The notes under the pieces were generated by a model. The model was not told the origin of the DNA. It made no database searches and was given only the letters and a program-made list of their open reading frames with translations. Positions 51,554 to 63,163 of a DNA stretch of 64,000 nt are shown piece after piece. Source of the stretch: Pyropia yezoensis. Taxonomy: Eukaryota > Rhodophyta > Bangiophyceae > Bangiales > Bangiaceae. Both the position numbers and the translations under genes were made by a program. The stretch is from positions 13,507,777-13,571,776 of the forward strand of contig CM020619.1 of NCBI GenBank assembly GCA_009829735.1, read 5' to 3'. Every line of letters starts with the position of its first letter. The stretch's first letter is position 1.

Positions 51554-54500
51554 CTACCAGTACAGTCGTACGCAACGTATCAGTACAGCCCCAGCCATAA
51601 AGACGCCTAACAGGATGAACAGCCCACTCAGCTCGGTGATGGTGTGCGAGTCGATGGACTCGGTGCCGACGACGCCACCGCCTTCCTCTGTCAGGCATTC
51701 TTCCACAAAGTAGGTTGACTCGAGCTTGGCCAGGATGGACCGCTCCGACAGCTGCACGATGGCCGTGTTGAGCTCCCGCAGCACCGACACGTGAGTTGTG
51801 GACGGGAGGGCAAAGCCGAAGCCTTCCGACGACAACTTGATGGGGATGACGGACATATCACAGGAGGTGGTGCCAGTTCGGTACTGCGGAAGTGGAGATG
51901 AAATGAGCGCACGCAAATAGAGAGATTCAGAGCACGAGAAGCAGAGACAACAAGAACAGTTCAGTCCAACACCATGAACGAGAGGATGCATGCAAGCAAA
52001 GGATACAACAGGGACGGGGCGTACGCGCGTCAGTAACAGCATGACGATGGAGCCAGAACTATCCCGGAACAACGAGACCACCACGCGAGGAAAATAGCCA
52101 GTCCGCACCCGCTGCGCGGCCAGCGCAAGCACGCGCTGTCAGATAGACCAGAGAGCCCCGCCCCCCGCCCCCGTCACCCCTCCATACGGTCACACTACGT
52201 ACCGTAAGCAGCGGTCCGTCACTCAGCCACGCATCGGCCTGAAGCCTGAAAAGCAGCTTCTCGCACTCCTCTGGGGTTGTGCACGTCAAGTAGGGTTTTC
52301 CCCCCGGCGCCTCCGCGAAGGCCCCCCCCCCTCCAATCCCCCCTCCTTCAATCTCACGCATCACCCACTCCTCCGTGGCCCCTCCAGAGAGCACGGCGAT
52401 GCGGTTGAGCGGCAGCACACCGGTACGAATGTCCTCCACGCTGTCGAGCACCACCGACGCTGCGGTCTCAGTGGAGAGGAAGGCGCCCAGCTCGGCCGTG
52501 TAGGCCATGGCAATCACCATGACGCCCGTCACAAACGCAATGGTAATGAGGCGGCCTTCGGGGGTGCGCGCGGCCACAAACTGGCGGCCGCCGACGCCTA
52601 CCATGGCAGCGTGCCAGAGGGACAGCCCCGCAGAGCTGAGCTGAGAGCGGCCCCGAAAATCGAGGTTGCCTACCTGCGCCGAACCTTCAAATACCAGCAT
52701 CAGCAGTCCATACGCGAGCGTCGCGAGCAGTACCAGCGCCCACACCGTCACGTCCAGGGGGGCGAGAAAGCGCCACATGGACGACGAGGTGGTCGAGCGC
52801 CGCACCATCAACTGCAGCGCCGACTGCCAGTATGGGGTGGTGAAGCTCAAGTTGGCCGCCCGCGCTGAGGTGATAGACACCGCCCCAACGGCCATGTCGA
52901 ACTGCGTCTGAGATATTCTGGGGATGTCGCCGTCTCCCGCATCTGACAGAGGGGTCGCGGGCGTGGCCCCTGGCGTGGTAGCCACGTTGCCACTGGATGT
53001 TGCGTTACCCTGCCTTGCGGAGACCCCCCCCAGGCCGCCAAACGCTTGCACTGGGATGCGCGAGCCTGGCACCAGAGACGTCAGCACCTCGGAGGTGCCC
53101 ATCCCGTCAGGTGCAGCGAAGAATTCCACCGAGAAGGACAGCTCCTGTGCGATCTGCTGCAGCACATCCACGGCAATGCCGAAGAACCGCTCGTTGCCGG
53201 ACCGCCGCTCGTCTGTCTGGACAAAGGGGGAGAGCGGCTTGACGATCACACGCAGCGGGTCGCGGCGTCCGCGCAGCGAATCTCGGTCGTAAGGGTACTG
53301 TCGAGTGCCGCTTGAAACCCCGGGAAACTGTTGATACGCCGATGGAAGTGACTGAAGCCACGTGCCGCTGGTGTGGTCATAGTAGTCGATGCTGCCATCA
53401 GGGACCTTAGCAAACCTATTGTCCAGCGCCTCAGCGGGCGGCTCGTCAGTGTAGCTGCCGTTGGCGATCGGGACCCACACCGCATCTCCCCCCCTTGTTT
53501 GCAAATTTAGCACCTTAAAGCCGCCTTGGTACCTGGGACGAATCCCGTCAGCTGCACCAATAGTGATCCGGCCGCTGGCGCCCTCAAAGTCCAACGCTGC
53601 CAACGCGGCGGCCATCTCGTTGCCAGCTTTCCACGGGGCCCCCCACACGCACTCGGCGCCGAGAGCGACACCGGATTGGCCATCCTCAGCATCGTGCTCG
53701 GAGAGTGAGAAGCCGTCAGGGGCGATGCCGTTGCGGGCGCTGATGACCGTATCGAGCGCCCTGGCCATTGCCACGACTGAGTCGTACGCAAAGAGGAGGT
53801 ATTCGTTGAGCTCCTGGGAGCGGAGCATGTCCGTCCCCGCGCCGGGGTAGAGCGTCGCGTTGAGCCGCCGCCATCGGCGCTCAAACGCCTGCGCCGTGGG
53901 GTTGGAAGTCACAGATGCCTGGCGGATGGCAAGGGCGCCGACCGCCGAAATGGCTGTTGCGGTGTCGCGCTCCACAGACACCGCCGCGTCAGGTAAGAGA
54001 CCCGCGTCATTGTCCTCGTCGTAGCTGTCCAGCGAGCCACTTGAGTCGTCCCCATTGCCCCTGTCCCTGTCCCCACTAGCATCCCGCGCAGCATCGCCCT
54101 CGGCATCAGCCCCGCCGCCGGCACCAGGTACCTGTCCTGACGGCGACGGAGACGGGGTGGCCAGCGACACGTCCCAAATATCGTTCTCCGAACCACTATC
54201 GGACAATATCCACTGGTGCTGGTCGCTGACGAGTCCCACCTTGGCCGCCTCTTGAAACAGCCGCGACGCCCGCCCACTCAGCAGCAGCCCCCACACAATA
54301 ATGACCCGTGGTGATAATGCCGCAAACTGCGTGAGCGTTGCCCCCGGATCGTTGACGTTGATCGGCAACGCCGTCACCACCTCCACCGCCGCGCTCCGGT
54401 CGCTGGTGCCCCGATCGCTGCCCTGCGTGGCCGCCGCCGCCACCCCCTCCTGGCTGTCATGGATGGCCGACAGCAATGCGCGGAGGCCGCCCTGGCCGTA

Positions 54501-55218
54501 CTCGTCGGTCGAATAGAGGATGCCGACACGCTCGGGCATGGCCGCGTCTGCATTGACGAGCAGAGCCGCCACCCTGCTGTCCTGGAACCGCACCTCCTCC
54601 CGCTGATGCTTCATCGCCCGCACCGTCGCGAGCATCGCCCGCGCATGCGCGTCGGCGCCACCTGGCAGGAGCAGCAACAGGCGGCGGACAGAGGTCGCCG
54701 CCGCTTGCGCCGCGGCATCCAGGTCGGCGGCGTTGGTGTCGGCGAGTAACGCCGTTGGCGACAGCGTAGGCACATTGTACAAGCCCGCCGACACGATGGG
54801 CGCCAGCCCCGACGCGACCACAGACGTAAACGGGCCGACAATGCCGTGGATGGGGGGTGCGGGCGTCGCGACGGCCGGAGCGGCGCTGTCGCCGTCGCCG
54901 CTGCCGCCGGCACCGCCGCCGCCGCTGTCGGCGTCGGCGTCAGCGTCGGGAGCGCCCTCAGCCGACGGGGCGAGGTAATTGCGGCACAGGGTGACGAGGC
55001 CCTGCAGGGGGGTGGGCGCGTCGGCAAGCGGGAGGAGGTCCAGCTCGAGCGAGTGGTCGGGCAGAATGCTGGTCACGCGGTTGACGTCTGCCTGCGCCAG
55101 CCGCATGGCCGACACGAGGGTGGTCATCAGGTTGGACGAACGGTAGCCGCTGGGGACGAGCGCCGCGAGACGCACCGTCGCCGCCGCCACTGGCGTCGGC
55201 AGCCAGGCAATGGTGGCA

Positions 55219-55252
<34 letters not shown>

Positions 55253-55394
55253 ATGCCGCTGACACGCCGCCCCGCCCGGCCCGGCCCGGCCGCCATCGTC
55301 GCCGCGTCGCGGCGGCACGGCCGCAGCGGCGGCAGCTGCTGGTGCCGCCCCTGCGGCTGGCGACGCTGGCGACGGCCACGGCCGCCGCCGCCAT
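51554..55394 (-). CDS. ionotropic glutamate receptor-like channel, two exons (1173 aa)
   Basis: A predicted ligand-gated cation channel of the plasma or an internal membrane. Exon 1 is 55394-52203 and exon 2 is 51883-51554; the 319-bp intron begins GTACGT and ends CAG, in phase 0. ATG 55394 precedes a hydrophobic Ala-rich segment (about residues 44-73) that can act as signal or anchor. An extracellular receptor-family ligand-binding region covers about 73-690. Ligand half S1 starts near 710 and includes the Arg-bearing SARAANLSFTTPYW (about 848). M1 follows (about 875-900), then a pore loop and M3 with AYTAELGAFLS, the counterpart of the SYTANLAAF signature. S2 spans the intron. M4 (LSGLFILLGVFMAGAVL) is in exon 2 near the C-terminus. 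The architecture is complete. An upstream GTG-started extension to 55862 is rejected. Confidence 0.88.
51884..52202 (-). other. intron in the glutamate receptor-like gene
   Basis: On the minus strand, exon 1 ends GCTTACG before GTACGTAG, and exon 2 begins TACCGAACTGG after CTTCCGCAG. Removing these 319 bases joins S2 in frame and supplies M4, which exon 1 alone lacks. It is the only intron in the window I can support. Confidence 0.85.
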
Positions 55395-57188
55395 GGCGCG
55401 TGGGCAGACGGGCGGCGGGCGACGTGCACCCTCCGCCCCCCACTGCTCCGCAGATGACAGGAAGTGTCCGGTGACCAGGGTTGAGTGGGTTGGGGGGGGG
55501 CGGAAGGGAGATTGATGAAGGGGGTGGGCGGCGGGGGAGGGAGGTGGGTGAGGGGGTGAAGGATTGGGGGGTGGTCGCTGGTGGGAGGTGTGGGCGGGTG
55601 ACAGGGGGGCGAAAGGAGAGGGCCGGGTGGGGACGTCCAACGGGGTCCCGCAGACTGCTGTGACGACGGCGGCCGCGAAGCAACAGCCACGGTCAAGGCG
55701 GTCGGCAGCGCGGGCGGTGAGCGCGGGCGGGCCGGGCGGCCAGCGTGCGTGGCTGTCAAGACGAGTGGGCTCACTGGGACCGCTCACTGGCCGGGCGGTT
55801 GCGGTCTTTGAGCGGGGGCAGTGCACCAGCCGGGTTGGTCTGATGTGATCCACGGTTGCCATTGGTGGGAACCGCCGGTTGGCCCTGGATTCTCACTTCT
55901 GTCCCTCCCTTCTTCCCTGGTATGTAGATATGTAAAATGCGCCCGCGGGAGGTAGGTAGCTACAGTACCTATGTACAGTACGGCGTGGGTTCTGCAATAG
56001 TAGCCCATTTGCCTCCATTCCCCCGCTCCACATTGTACATAGTTAAAGGAGTTTGAGTTCGCAGTGGATTCTACTGATAGAAACGCGGTTCGGCATAGGA
56101 TGGGGGCATGAGAGAGGGGTCGTCGGGAAGGGGAGACGAGGTGCGCTGGCTGCTACTCGCAGGTGCGTGCACATGAAAGAAAAAAGAAGCGTACTTTTCT
56201 TTCAGACGAGCCGCCAAAAGGTCGCCTGCTAAAGCCACACCTCTTGAAGACCATTATCGAGAGTTAACTGCGTTGCCAGAAGTATATGGACTGACAACCG
56301 GACTCGCTGAGGATAGAGACCCGAACTGGTTTAATCACCCTCCCACTTTCCAGAGAAGGGGGAGGGGGGGGCGTGTGCACGACGGAAAACAGGCGCGCCC
56401 GACGCACTAAGGCACAGTGCGCCGTCACCAGACGGTGCCGAGCTCAGCTGCCCCTGCGCAGCGGCGCTATGATGCCTTCCTTCCCGACCCCGCAGCTGAC
56501 TAAATGTGCGGAGCCGAGCCAGGACACACCCCCCACGTGCAGCAACTGTGTCCGTCAGACGGATCCGCCGCGCTGTCGGCGCCCTCCCGGGGGGGTGCCG
56601 ACGGCGTGGCGGATCCCCTCCCCATCCCCCCTACCCCCACCAAAATGCCCTATCCTCATCCAACCCTTCCTCCATCCACCACCACCCTCGACAAGCCAAT
56701 GCCGCACACCCCCTATGCTTACTCATCTAGCCCGAAATCTAGACGCTCACCATCCGTCGACCTGACTACCCATCCAGGTCTTTCTTGAGATAGACAGGGA
56801 GATACAGTATGTATGTACGTAATGGCCACCGCTGGGGCGGGGACCTCGACCTGCCCGAGACCGCCCCCCGCACCAGCAATGTGTGGTACTCTACTGTTTC
56901 GCCTGTCCGTGAAGAGTGGGCAGGTCTCACCCGGCAACACCCTGCGCTTCCCCGCCGGACTCTCCCCGGTGAGTCGCCTCTGAGGGGCAGCCCCACGGGT
57001 CTCCCATTTCCCAGCCTGCACGAGCACTCTCCTCTCGCCTCTCCCACGTACTGCACATACATGCTATCTCCTGTCAGCCCTCTCCAACCCGGCCGACCCC
57101 CGCCGGGCTGGCCTCACAGCTCAAGGCTACCGAGCACCCGACTCGGCGCGCCCGTGCAGCCCACCTGCGGGCCACGCCCGCCGCGCGA
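55395..57188. other. no gene recognised; includes a promoter-side region and a hairpin
   Basis: The first 500 bp lie upstream of the receptor gene and may hold its promoter. TGAAAGAAAA (56174-56183) pairs with TTTTCTTTCA (56195-56204) as a perfect 10-bp stem with an 11-base loop. Frames on both strands at 56370-57200 are Pro-rich and unconvincing. Confidence 0.4.
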
Positions 57189-57412
57189 TTGCGTGCTGTG
57201 ATCAGGGCACTCGAGGGACTTCTTGGACAGCCCTGCCGGCGCGCCCCACAAAGCGCCTTGCTCTGCTATCGGCGCGGGGCTCGGGCGCCCCATTGGGTGC
57301 CAGCTGCCGTCGACCTACGCAGCGCCTGGCGCAGCTATCAGCGCGGGGCTCAGACGGCGACTAGGACACAGGCTACCGGCGTCCCTTTGGCGAGACGTTC
57401 TCTGCGATCAGC

Positions 57413-57703
57413 ATGTCGAACGTTGAGGTGGGCGCCGGCTGCCGGCAAACCGACAAGCCTGGTTCTGCCACCAGTGCGGTGCCTGGACGCCAAGCTGGGA
57501 TGGCCGGGCTGGACCGGGAGCCCCTCTTTGTTCACGCCGTCGCGACAATGGCCACTGCCATTGAGCGGGCCGTGGAGAGCGGCAAGCTGGAAAGAACTCC
57601 TCACCGCTGGGACTTACCCTACCTTTTCAGCATCAGGTTTGACAACCTGCGAGCTGTCGGCGACGTCGTCGCGCGGTCGATGGCGTACATCGAGGCGGCC
57701 TAA
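57413..57703 (+). CDS. small hypothetical protein (96 aa) or exon
   Basis: ATG 57413 to TAA 57701-57703. The C-terminal two-thirds are not low-complexity: PLFVHAVATMATAIERAV, then HRWDLPYLFSIRFDNLRAV, then a helical end ARSMAYIEAA. Such content is unusual for the random frames of this region, so I consider it possibly real. No family is recognised. It could be an exon of a gene that includes the repeat frame at 57742-58140. Confidence 0.35.
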   Translation: MSNVEVGAGCRQTDKPGSATSAVPGRQAGMAGLDREPLFVHAVATMATAIERAVESGKLERTPHRWDLPYLFSIRFDNLRAVGDVVARSMAYIEAA

Positions 57704-57741
57704 TCTTCTGTCTCGCGCGGAGAATAGGCACCAAGAGGGGG

Positions 57742-58140
57742 TTGCCAGTCAAGGCGCGGTGGCTGCTAAGGGAGACACGGGACAGCGCGGCAAGACCAGC
57801 GGCTATCGCTGGCGGCGTCGCCAGTGGCGGCGCTCGTGGTGCAGCCGACGAAGTAAGTGCTGGACCTGTGGCCACCGTAGGCTACGACGCCAGTGGCGGC
57901 GCGCCTGGTGCAGCCGACGACGTGGGAGCTGGGCCTGTGGTCAGAGACGATGGCGAAGGCAGTTGCGGGGCGCTCGGTACAGTCGACGTCGTAGGCGCTG
58001 TCGGCAAGCACACGGCATCGGTCGCCATTTTGATTGAAGAAGAGGAGAGCCAAGAGGGGGTGGTCCACCTGAGACCTATAAAGCGACGCCGACGAGCGGC
58101 CGCTGCCTCCCCGCGACCTGCCTCGCAGAGCCTCTATTCT
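57742..58140 (+). CDS. possible exon coding three 23-residue repeats and an acidic/basic tail
   Basis: An open frame without a nearby ATG. From 57820 the DNA repeats with a 69-bp period (57820, 57889, 57958), coding ASGGARGAADEVSAGP-type units. After the repeats come VAILIEEEESQEGVV, which resembles a SUMO-interacting motif (hydrophobic core followed by acidic residues), and a basic IKRRRRAAA cluster. The frame stays open to 58929 but becomes low-complexity after about 58140. GAGAATAG before 57730 could be a splice acceptor. The status is uncertain because the repeat is also open in another frame. Confidence 0.3.
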
Positions 58141-60188
58141 CGGGCGGCGGCGGCATCTTGGCTTGTCCGGCATGTTCCCCCCCGCCCCGCTCGCTCTGCC
58201 GACAAGGCCACACCCCACCACAGGTTGAACCACGCCCCCCCGCCGTCGTCGGCGTCGCGTGCATGGATGGAGGGGCGGGAGAGCCACCGCGGCTATTCGT
58301 CTTACGGGGGCGGGAGAGGGTATGTCTATGTCGGCGGGGGTTGGGGAGATGGCGCACCAGCGTTACCGTTGCGTTTCGCCTGGCGACACCAGCGCCACCG
58401 GCAGCCACTCTTCCGCCTTTGCTCATCATCACCCCCATTTGCACTGTCTTGCAGTGGGCCATTCCCGCTGTCTGCCTGTGCCAATGGGTGGGACGTGCCC
58501 GGTCGGGGGGGGGGTGGATGGGCTCAACAACTCTGGGGCGTGCGCTCTCGCCCGGGGGGGGGGGCGAGCGCCGGGAGGGTCTCGATGCGGGTGAGAGTGC
58601 GTGGGAGGGGGGGCACGGCAAGGAGGAGCCCTTCGGGGCGAGACGGCGGGGCGTGCTGCGGCCTCGGTGATGCGCGCACGCCACCCCGCGTCCACTTTCC
58701 CCGCGTCCCCTTCCCCTGGCCCCCCGCCCCTCGTTGCCGTTCCCCGCCGCCCCTCGTGACGGCGCCGCACGCCATCCGCCACTGGGGGAGGGGCGGGCGG
58801 GTGAGCTTGCCGCCACGGGCTATGGGACGACTGTTTACGGGCGCCGTGCAGGCGACCACGCGGGCGGCCGAGCGGGCGGGTGGACGAGGGGAGAGGGAAT
58901 GGCGGGCTGCCCTGAGGCCCACGCAATGAGCCCGGTGGGGGTACGTACGTGTGGTTGGGTACTGCAGCAGTCGTGCCCATTTGTGATCATCGCCCCTCTC
59001 TGCTCTTCAGGGAAGGGGCAGGTGGCGGTGGGCGATTGCGACTCTAAACAGGGTGTGCTTTAAAGCTTTGGGCACCTCCCCCGTGGACGCGTCGGCGCGG
59101 CAGCAGGTTGAGGACGACGTTGAGGGCGACGCCGCGACGCCGCGCCATCAACTCAAGGGAAGGGGGGAAGAAGAACGCAGCGGGGGAAAGTGGTGGCGGG
59201 GGGAGGAGGCGGGGGTGGGGGGGTGCGCGTGCGCCCGGCGGAACACCGGCGCGCGCGCACCGCCCGGGAGGGCAGTGCCCTGTGACCAGACGGGGCAGCG
59301 GGCAGCGGCGCGCGCACTCCCCGGCTGACCCCATCCTTCCTGCCCCCGCAGCGGACTGAGAGCCGAGGAAGTACCAACCCTCAAAAAAACGACAATACCA
59401 GTCACACGCAGAGACAGAGCGCCGAGCGGTGCTGCCGCCTCGTCAGCGCCCCTCCCCCCCCCCCCTTCCCCTCCCCCATCCGCCCTACCCCAACCCTGTG
59501 ACCTCCACCCGACCCTGCCCTCCCTCCACCCGCCGCCACCCCGCGCCACAGCCCATCTCGTACCACCCCCCGTGATCCGGGGCGCCCGACGGCACGGCGT
59601 GGCTTCCTCGGTAGCCGCGGCGGCGACGGCCACCGCCGCTCCCGACGACCGTACAGGGGAGAGGGTGCGCCGCGAGTGGCGGTGAGGGCAGCGCCGGCCG
59701 AGGCCCGCCCGATGCGGCCGGGCTGCGGAACCGCCCACCCTCAACCGAATCCCCGCATGCAGAGGAGGTCGACGGGGGGATGGGGGGAAGGGGGGGATGA
59801 CTGGCACGCGCGCGTCCGCGCCCCACCCGACCACCCAGGACATCACGAACCCACACCCAACTCCCTGCAGCCACAATAACAAAAAAAAAAAACACACAAC
59901 CGTACGTCCGACGGTGCAGCAAGCGCGGGCCTTTGGTCGGCTACAAAGGGTGCGGCGCCGGCATGAGTGGGTGGGGGAGAGGTGGGGGGGAAATGCGTGG
60001 GGTCACCAAGCCAGGGCGGGGCGCCCCAGGGACGGCCACAGTTAGGCAGGTCGTTGGGCGGGGAAAGTCGGGCGAAAAAAGGCGTCGGTCGGGCGATGGA
60101 GGGAGCGCTCAAGCAGGGAGAGGGGAGGCGGGGCAGCCAGGGGCGCGCGGCTCGCCGGCCAGCGCGGGCAACAGTATAGGCTCGCCGC
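58141..60188. other. no gene recognised; GC-rich spacer
   Basis: Dense G and C runs with overlapping Pro/Arg/Gly/Ala-biased frames on both strands. An A-run lies at 59880-59891. This is the downstream side of the ORP gene; no clear 3' signal was identified. Confidence 0.4.
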
Positions 60189-62219
60189 TCAGAGGGCTTC
60201 CTTCAGCTTCTTCCGCAGCCCCCCCAGTTTGTTCCCTCGCTTTGTCGACCGCGGCCCGCTGCTGCCGCCCGCCGCCGAGCCGTCGTCGACACCGTCCGAG
60301 GCGCTCGATGCCAACGTCCGCAGCGATGGCCGCGAGGCCACGGCCGCGTCTGCCCTGGGAGTGCCAGTCGTGGCCGAAGGGTCGTCGGCGCCAATGGCCG
60401 GCGTCGCTCGGGCGGCCCGGCCGCCCGGGGGGACAGGCCTCACCTCGGGGCGGAGGAAGGGCACCAGCGCCGTTTTGACGGTGTAGCCTTCCCCGTCTGG
60501 TCGCGGGTCAAAGTACCGAGGCGTCCACTCGACACCCGCAGCCTCCCGCTCCTTGCGTAGCAGCCGCTGGCCGTCTTCGACGGCCCGCTTGAGCTCGTTG
60601 GCCTCACGCGAATTGCCCGCCCAGATGGCCTTGGAACACGCACCCCACACGCGCAGGCTGTTGTGCTCCTCGCGTGCTTCCTCGGGGGGCAGCCATACAT
60701 TCATACCGTACTGCTCTGCGACCGCGTCGTAGTCAAACAGGACGCGGCTCGAACGCGTGGCCACGTCGGTAACGTGCACAACCTTGTCCCAGTTGCCGCT
60801 GAGCTCGTACAGCGTTCGGCCGGTCGAGGATTCCATGACGCGGCCGCTGACGCCATTTGCATCGGTGCTTCGAAGGTTAAAGGTGCCCTTGGACTTGAAG
60901 TCAATGACCGCCTCCAGGTCCGACGCCTCACAGCGGATGATACTCTCCCCCGAAAACTCCATTCTTTGCTTGCCGATGCCCAGGTAGCCGCTCGTCAAGA
61001 TGGTCGGCCGCGTCAGCACGTACTCCTCTGTCCGCAAGCCGCCAGACGCGCCGCCGCCCGACCGAGAGGCGGGGGTGTCACCACCCCCATTCGCCACGCC
61101 CGCCGACTCGTCAGCGGCGGGGAGGGTCAGCTTAATGCGGACGAGGCCCTTGAGCTTGATCTCCAGCGAGTTGCCCCACAGTTTGGGCTCGGGTGTCGCG
61201 TGGGAGCACATGACAAAGCCCAGCGTCGGGTTGCTTAGGTGGAGGGCCGTCATGGGCGGGTGATGGCAAACTTGCTCGGCGAGCATGACCGTCGATCCCC
61301 CCCCGTCGCGGTGCTGAAACGCCGCCCGAAAGACCTCGCCCAACACAGGGTTGTACGGCTTCTTCCCAAACCGCTCCTTGGGCAGACCCGACAGGAAAAA
61401 GCGAACCAGCTCGAGGAACCGTGCGGCAGGAGTGCGTGCCGCCACAAGCTCCCGAATGAGCTCCCCGCGCTGCATGCTCTTGATGCCTTTCTCCAACGAT
61501 GACACGGGGTCTAGCACTGACGCGGGCAGGGGCACCGACGTCAGCTCAGCGCCCGCCTTGACCGCGCTGAGCAGCTCCTTGGCCACCTTGACCAGCGACA
61601 GGTCCCCACTCTCAGGCGCGCCCTCTCCATAAGTAGCGGGCCGCTCCACCGTGTAGAGGCGCGATATAACACCCCCCGCCGGCAGGGCGCCGCGAAGCAC
61701 GTCGCCCGGACCTGTCAGGCTGTCGCACGACGCGGCCGACGAGGGGTCAACCTGTGACAACTTGAGCGCCCCTAACCGGAGGCCGCTGCCGCCGTCGGCG
61801 CTCTCGCCCCGACCACCTGCCGACCCACCACCAGCAGACCACTCGCCCCGGCCGCCAACGCCAAGGCCTCCGCTGCCACCACCGCCGCCGACAGCCCCAC
61901 CGACGCTGCCGCTGCCGCCGCCGCTGTCCCGACTGCCGACGGCGGCGCCCCCCCCCCCACCCGCGCCAACCCCGCGGGGCGGAAATGCCGCAGGCACATC
62001 AAAAAACTCATCGTCTGACGAGTCAATGTGGGAAGCGTCGGCCAGCGATGCTGCTGCCGCAGCCGCAGTCAGCTGGTGGTGCTTGGGAAGGGGGGGCAGG
62101 ACCGCCGGGGCTCCCCCGCTCCCGCCGCCGCCGCCGCCGCCACCGCCACTGCCGCCGACACTCTCACCATTCATATCATTGACCGGGCTCCGCCGAACAC
62201 GGCCTTGGACCGTCACCAT
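60189..62219 (-). CDS. oxysterol-binding protein-related protein (ORP) with FFAT-like motif
   Basis: A predicted lipid-transfer protein exchanging sterol or another lipid for PI4P at ER contact sites. ATG 62219 gives 676 residues (62174 is a second possible ATG). The N-terminal 220 residues are Gly/Ser-rich and hold SSDDEFFDVPAAF near residue 70. This is an acidic tract plus EFFDVPA, close to the FFAT consensus that binds ER VAP proteins. The lipid-binding domain runs from about 230 to 580. It includes KKPYNPVLGEVF, the family signature as EQVCHHPP (usually EQVSHHPP; the His pair that contacts PI4P is kept), KLWGNSLEIKLKG, and a final RYFDPRPDGEGYT block. The C-terminus is basic (TKRGNKLGGLRKKLKEAL). 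No PH domain or transmembrane segment is seen. It is intronless. Confidence 0.9.
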   Translation of the reverse strand: MVTVQGRVRRSPVNDMNGESVGGSGGGGGGGGGSGGAPAVLPPLPKHHQLTAAAAAASLADASHIDSSDDEFFDVPAAFPPRGVGAGGGGGAAVGSRDSGGGSGSVGGAVGGGGGSGGLGVGGRGEWSAGGGSAGGRGESADGGSGLRLGALKLSQVDPSSAASCDSLTGPGDVLRGALPAGGVISRLYTVERPATYGEGAPESGDLSLVKVAKELLSAVKAGAELTSVPLPASVLDPVSSLEKGIKSMQRGELIRELVAARTPAARFLELVRFFLSGLPKERFGKKPYNPVLGEVFRAAFQHRDGGGSTVMLAEQVCHHPPMTALHLSNPTLGFVMCSHATPEPKLWGNSLEIKLKGLVRIKLTLPAADESAGVANGGGDTPASRSGGGASGGLRTEEYVLTRPTILTSGYLGIGKQRMEFSGESIIRCEASDLEAVIDFKSKGTFNLRSTDANGVSGRVMESSTGRTLYELSGNWDKVVHVTDVATRSSRVLFDYDAVAEQYGMNVWLPPEEAREEHNSLRVWGACSKAIWAGNSREANELKRAVEDGQRLLRKEREAAGVEWTPRYFDPRPDGEGYTVKTALVPFLRPEVRPVPPGGRAARATPAIGADDPSATTGTPRADAAVASRPSLRTLASSASDGVDDGSAAGGSSGPRSTKRGNKLGGLRKKLKEAL

Positions 62220-63163
62220 CCCCGACCGACCGCGTCTAGAGGCGGAGGGGGCTGGACAAAAAGAGGAGAGCGTAGATAGGGGTTGGAGCGGGAAAGTATA
62301 CAGCCAGTGGGCGGGCGGGACGAAGGAGAGGGAGCAGAGGGAGCCAAGGGGGGGGGTGGCCGACAGGTTGCCGTGGGACTGAACAAAGGAGGGCCCCCGC
62401 GTGGGGGGCGGTGGCCACGCACCGCCGCGCCCGGGGCGCGAGTGCTCCCTCCAGCTCCCCGCCCGTACGCCCACCCCCCGTCCGACCCTCACGGGACGGT
62501 CGTCCCGCGGGCGCCCCCCGCACCCACGCGTGCCCGCCCGTCGCACGCCCGCATGCGGTGGGTGGGATGGGGGGGGGAGAGGAAGGCGGCGGAGATGGCG
62601 GCTGCGGAAATGGCAACGACGGCAACGACGAAGGCAACGACGGCGGCAACGACGGCGGCAACGACAGCGGCAACGACCAACGGCGGGTGACGGCGACGGC
62701 AACTGCAGGTGGTAAGGCAGTCGCGGCACCGGCGGCCGCGGCGGTCAACGGCGGCGACAGTGACAGTGGCGGCAGCGAGAAAGGCCGCAGCAACAATGGC
62801 GGCAGCGGGCCAGGCAGGCACGACGGGCGCGAAGTCTCCTCCCACCCCCTTCCCCGCCCGCCTCCGCCCCCGTTGCCTCACGCGGCGGGGCACGACACGT
62901 AGGCGCGGCGACGTTGCCGCCCACCCGCACCCCCTAGCGCCCACCGTCCACCCCTCCTCCCCCCCCCGCCTGGCCACTCGCCGACCACAACACCCCCCCT
63001 CCCTCGCCCGCGCGCGCCGCCGCCGCCCTGGTGCCTGCTGATGGCAACGCGCCACACTCCAAACCCCGCAGTGTAGCCAGCAGCCGAGTACGCCGCCGGG
63101 CCACGACCCCGCAACCGACCGCGCCTGCACGGGAGGGGGGGGGGGGTCCAAAGTGAGGGCGCG
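62220..63163. other. no convincing gene; upstream of ORP gene
   Basis: GC-rich with overlapping biased frames. The minus frame that extends the ORP upstream to 62729 is Arg/Pro/Cys-rich and not credible as protein. The region contains the repeat at 62612-62678. Confidence 0.4.
62612..62678 (+). repeat. GGCAACGAC-type 9/12-bp tandem repeat
   Basis: Seven or so imperfect copies of (GGC)GGCAACGAC. In one frame it would code Gly-Asn-Asp repeats. No supporting gene context. Confidence 0.7.

Noticed and set aside
55395-55862. Extension of the receptor gene upstream to 55862
   Set aside because: The extra stretch is Pro/Arg-rich. ATG 55394 lies just before the hydrophobic leader, as expected for a membrane receptor.
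62220-62729. Extension of the ORP gene upstream to 62729
   Set aside because: It codes Arg/Cys/Pro-rich sequence from repeat DNA. The ATG at 62219 gives a sensible start.
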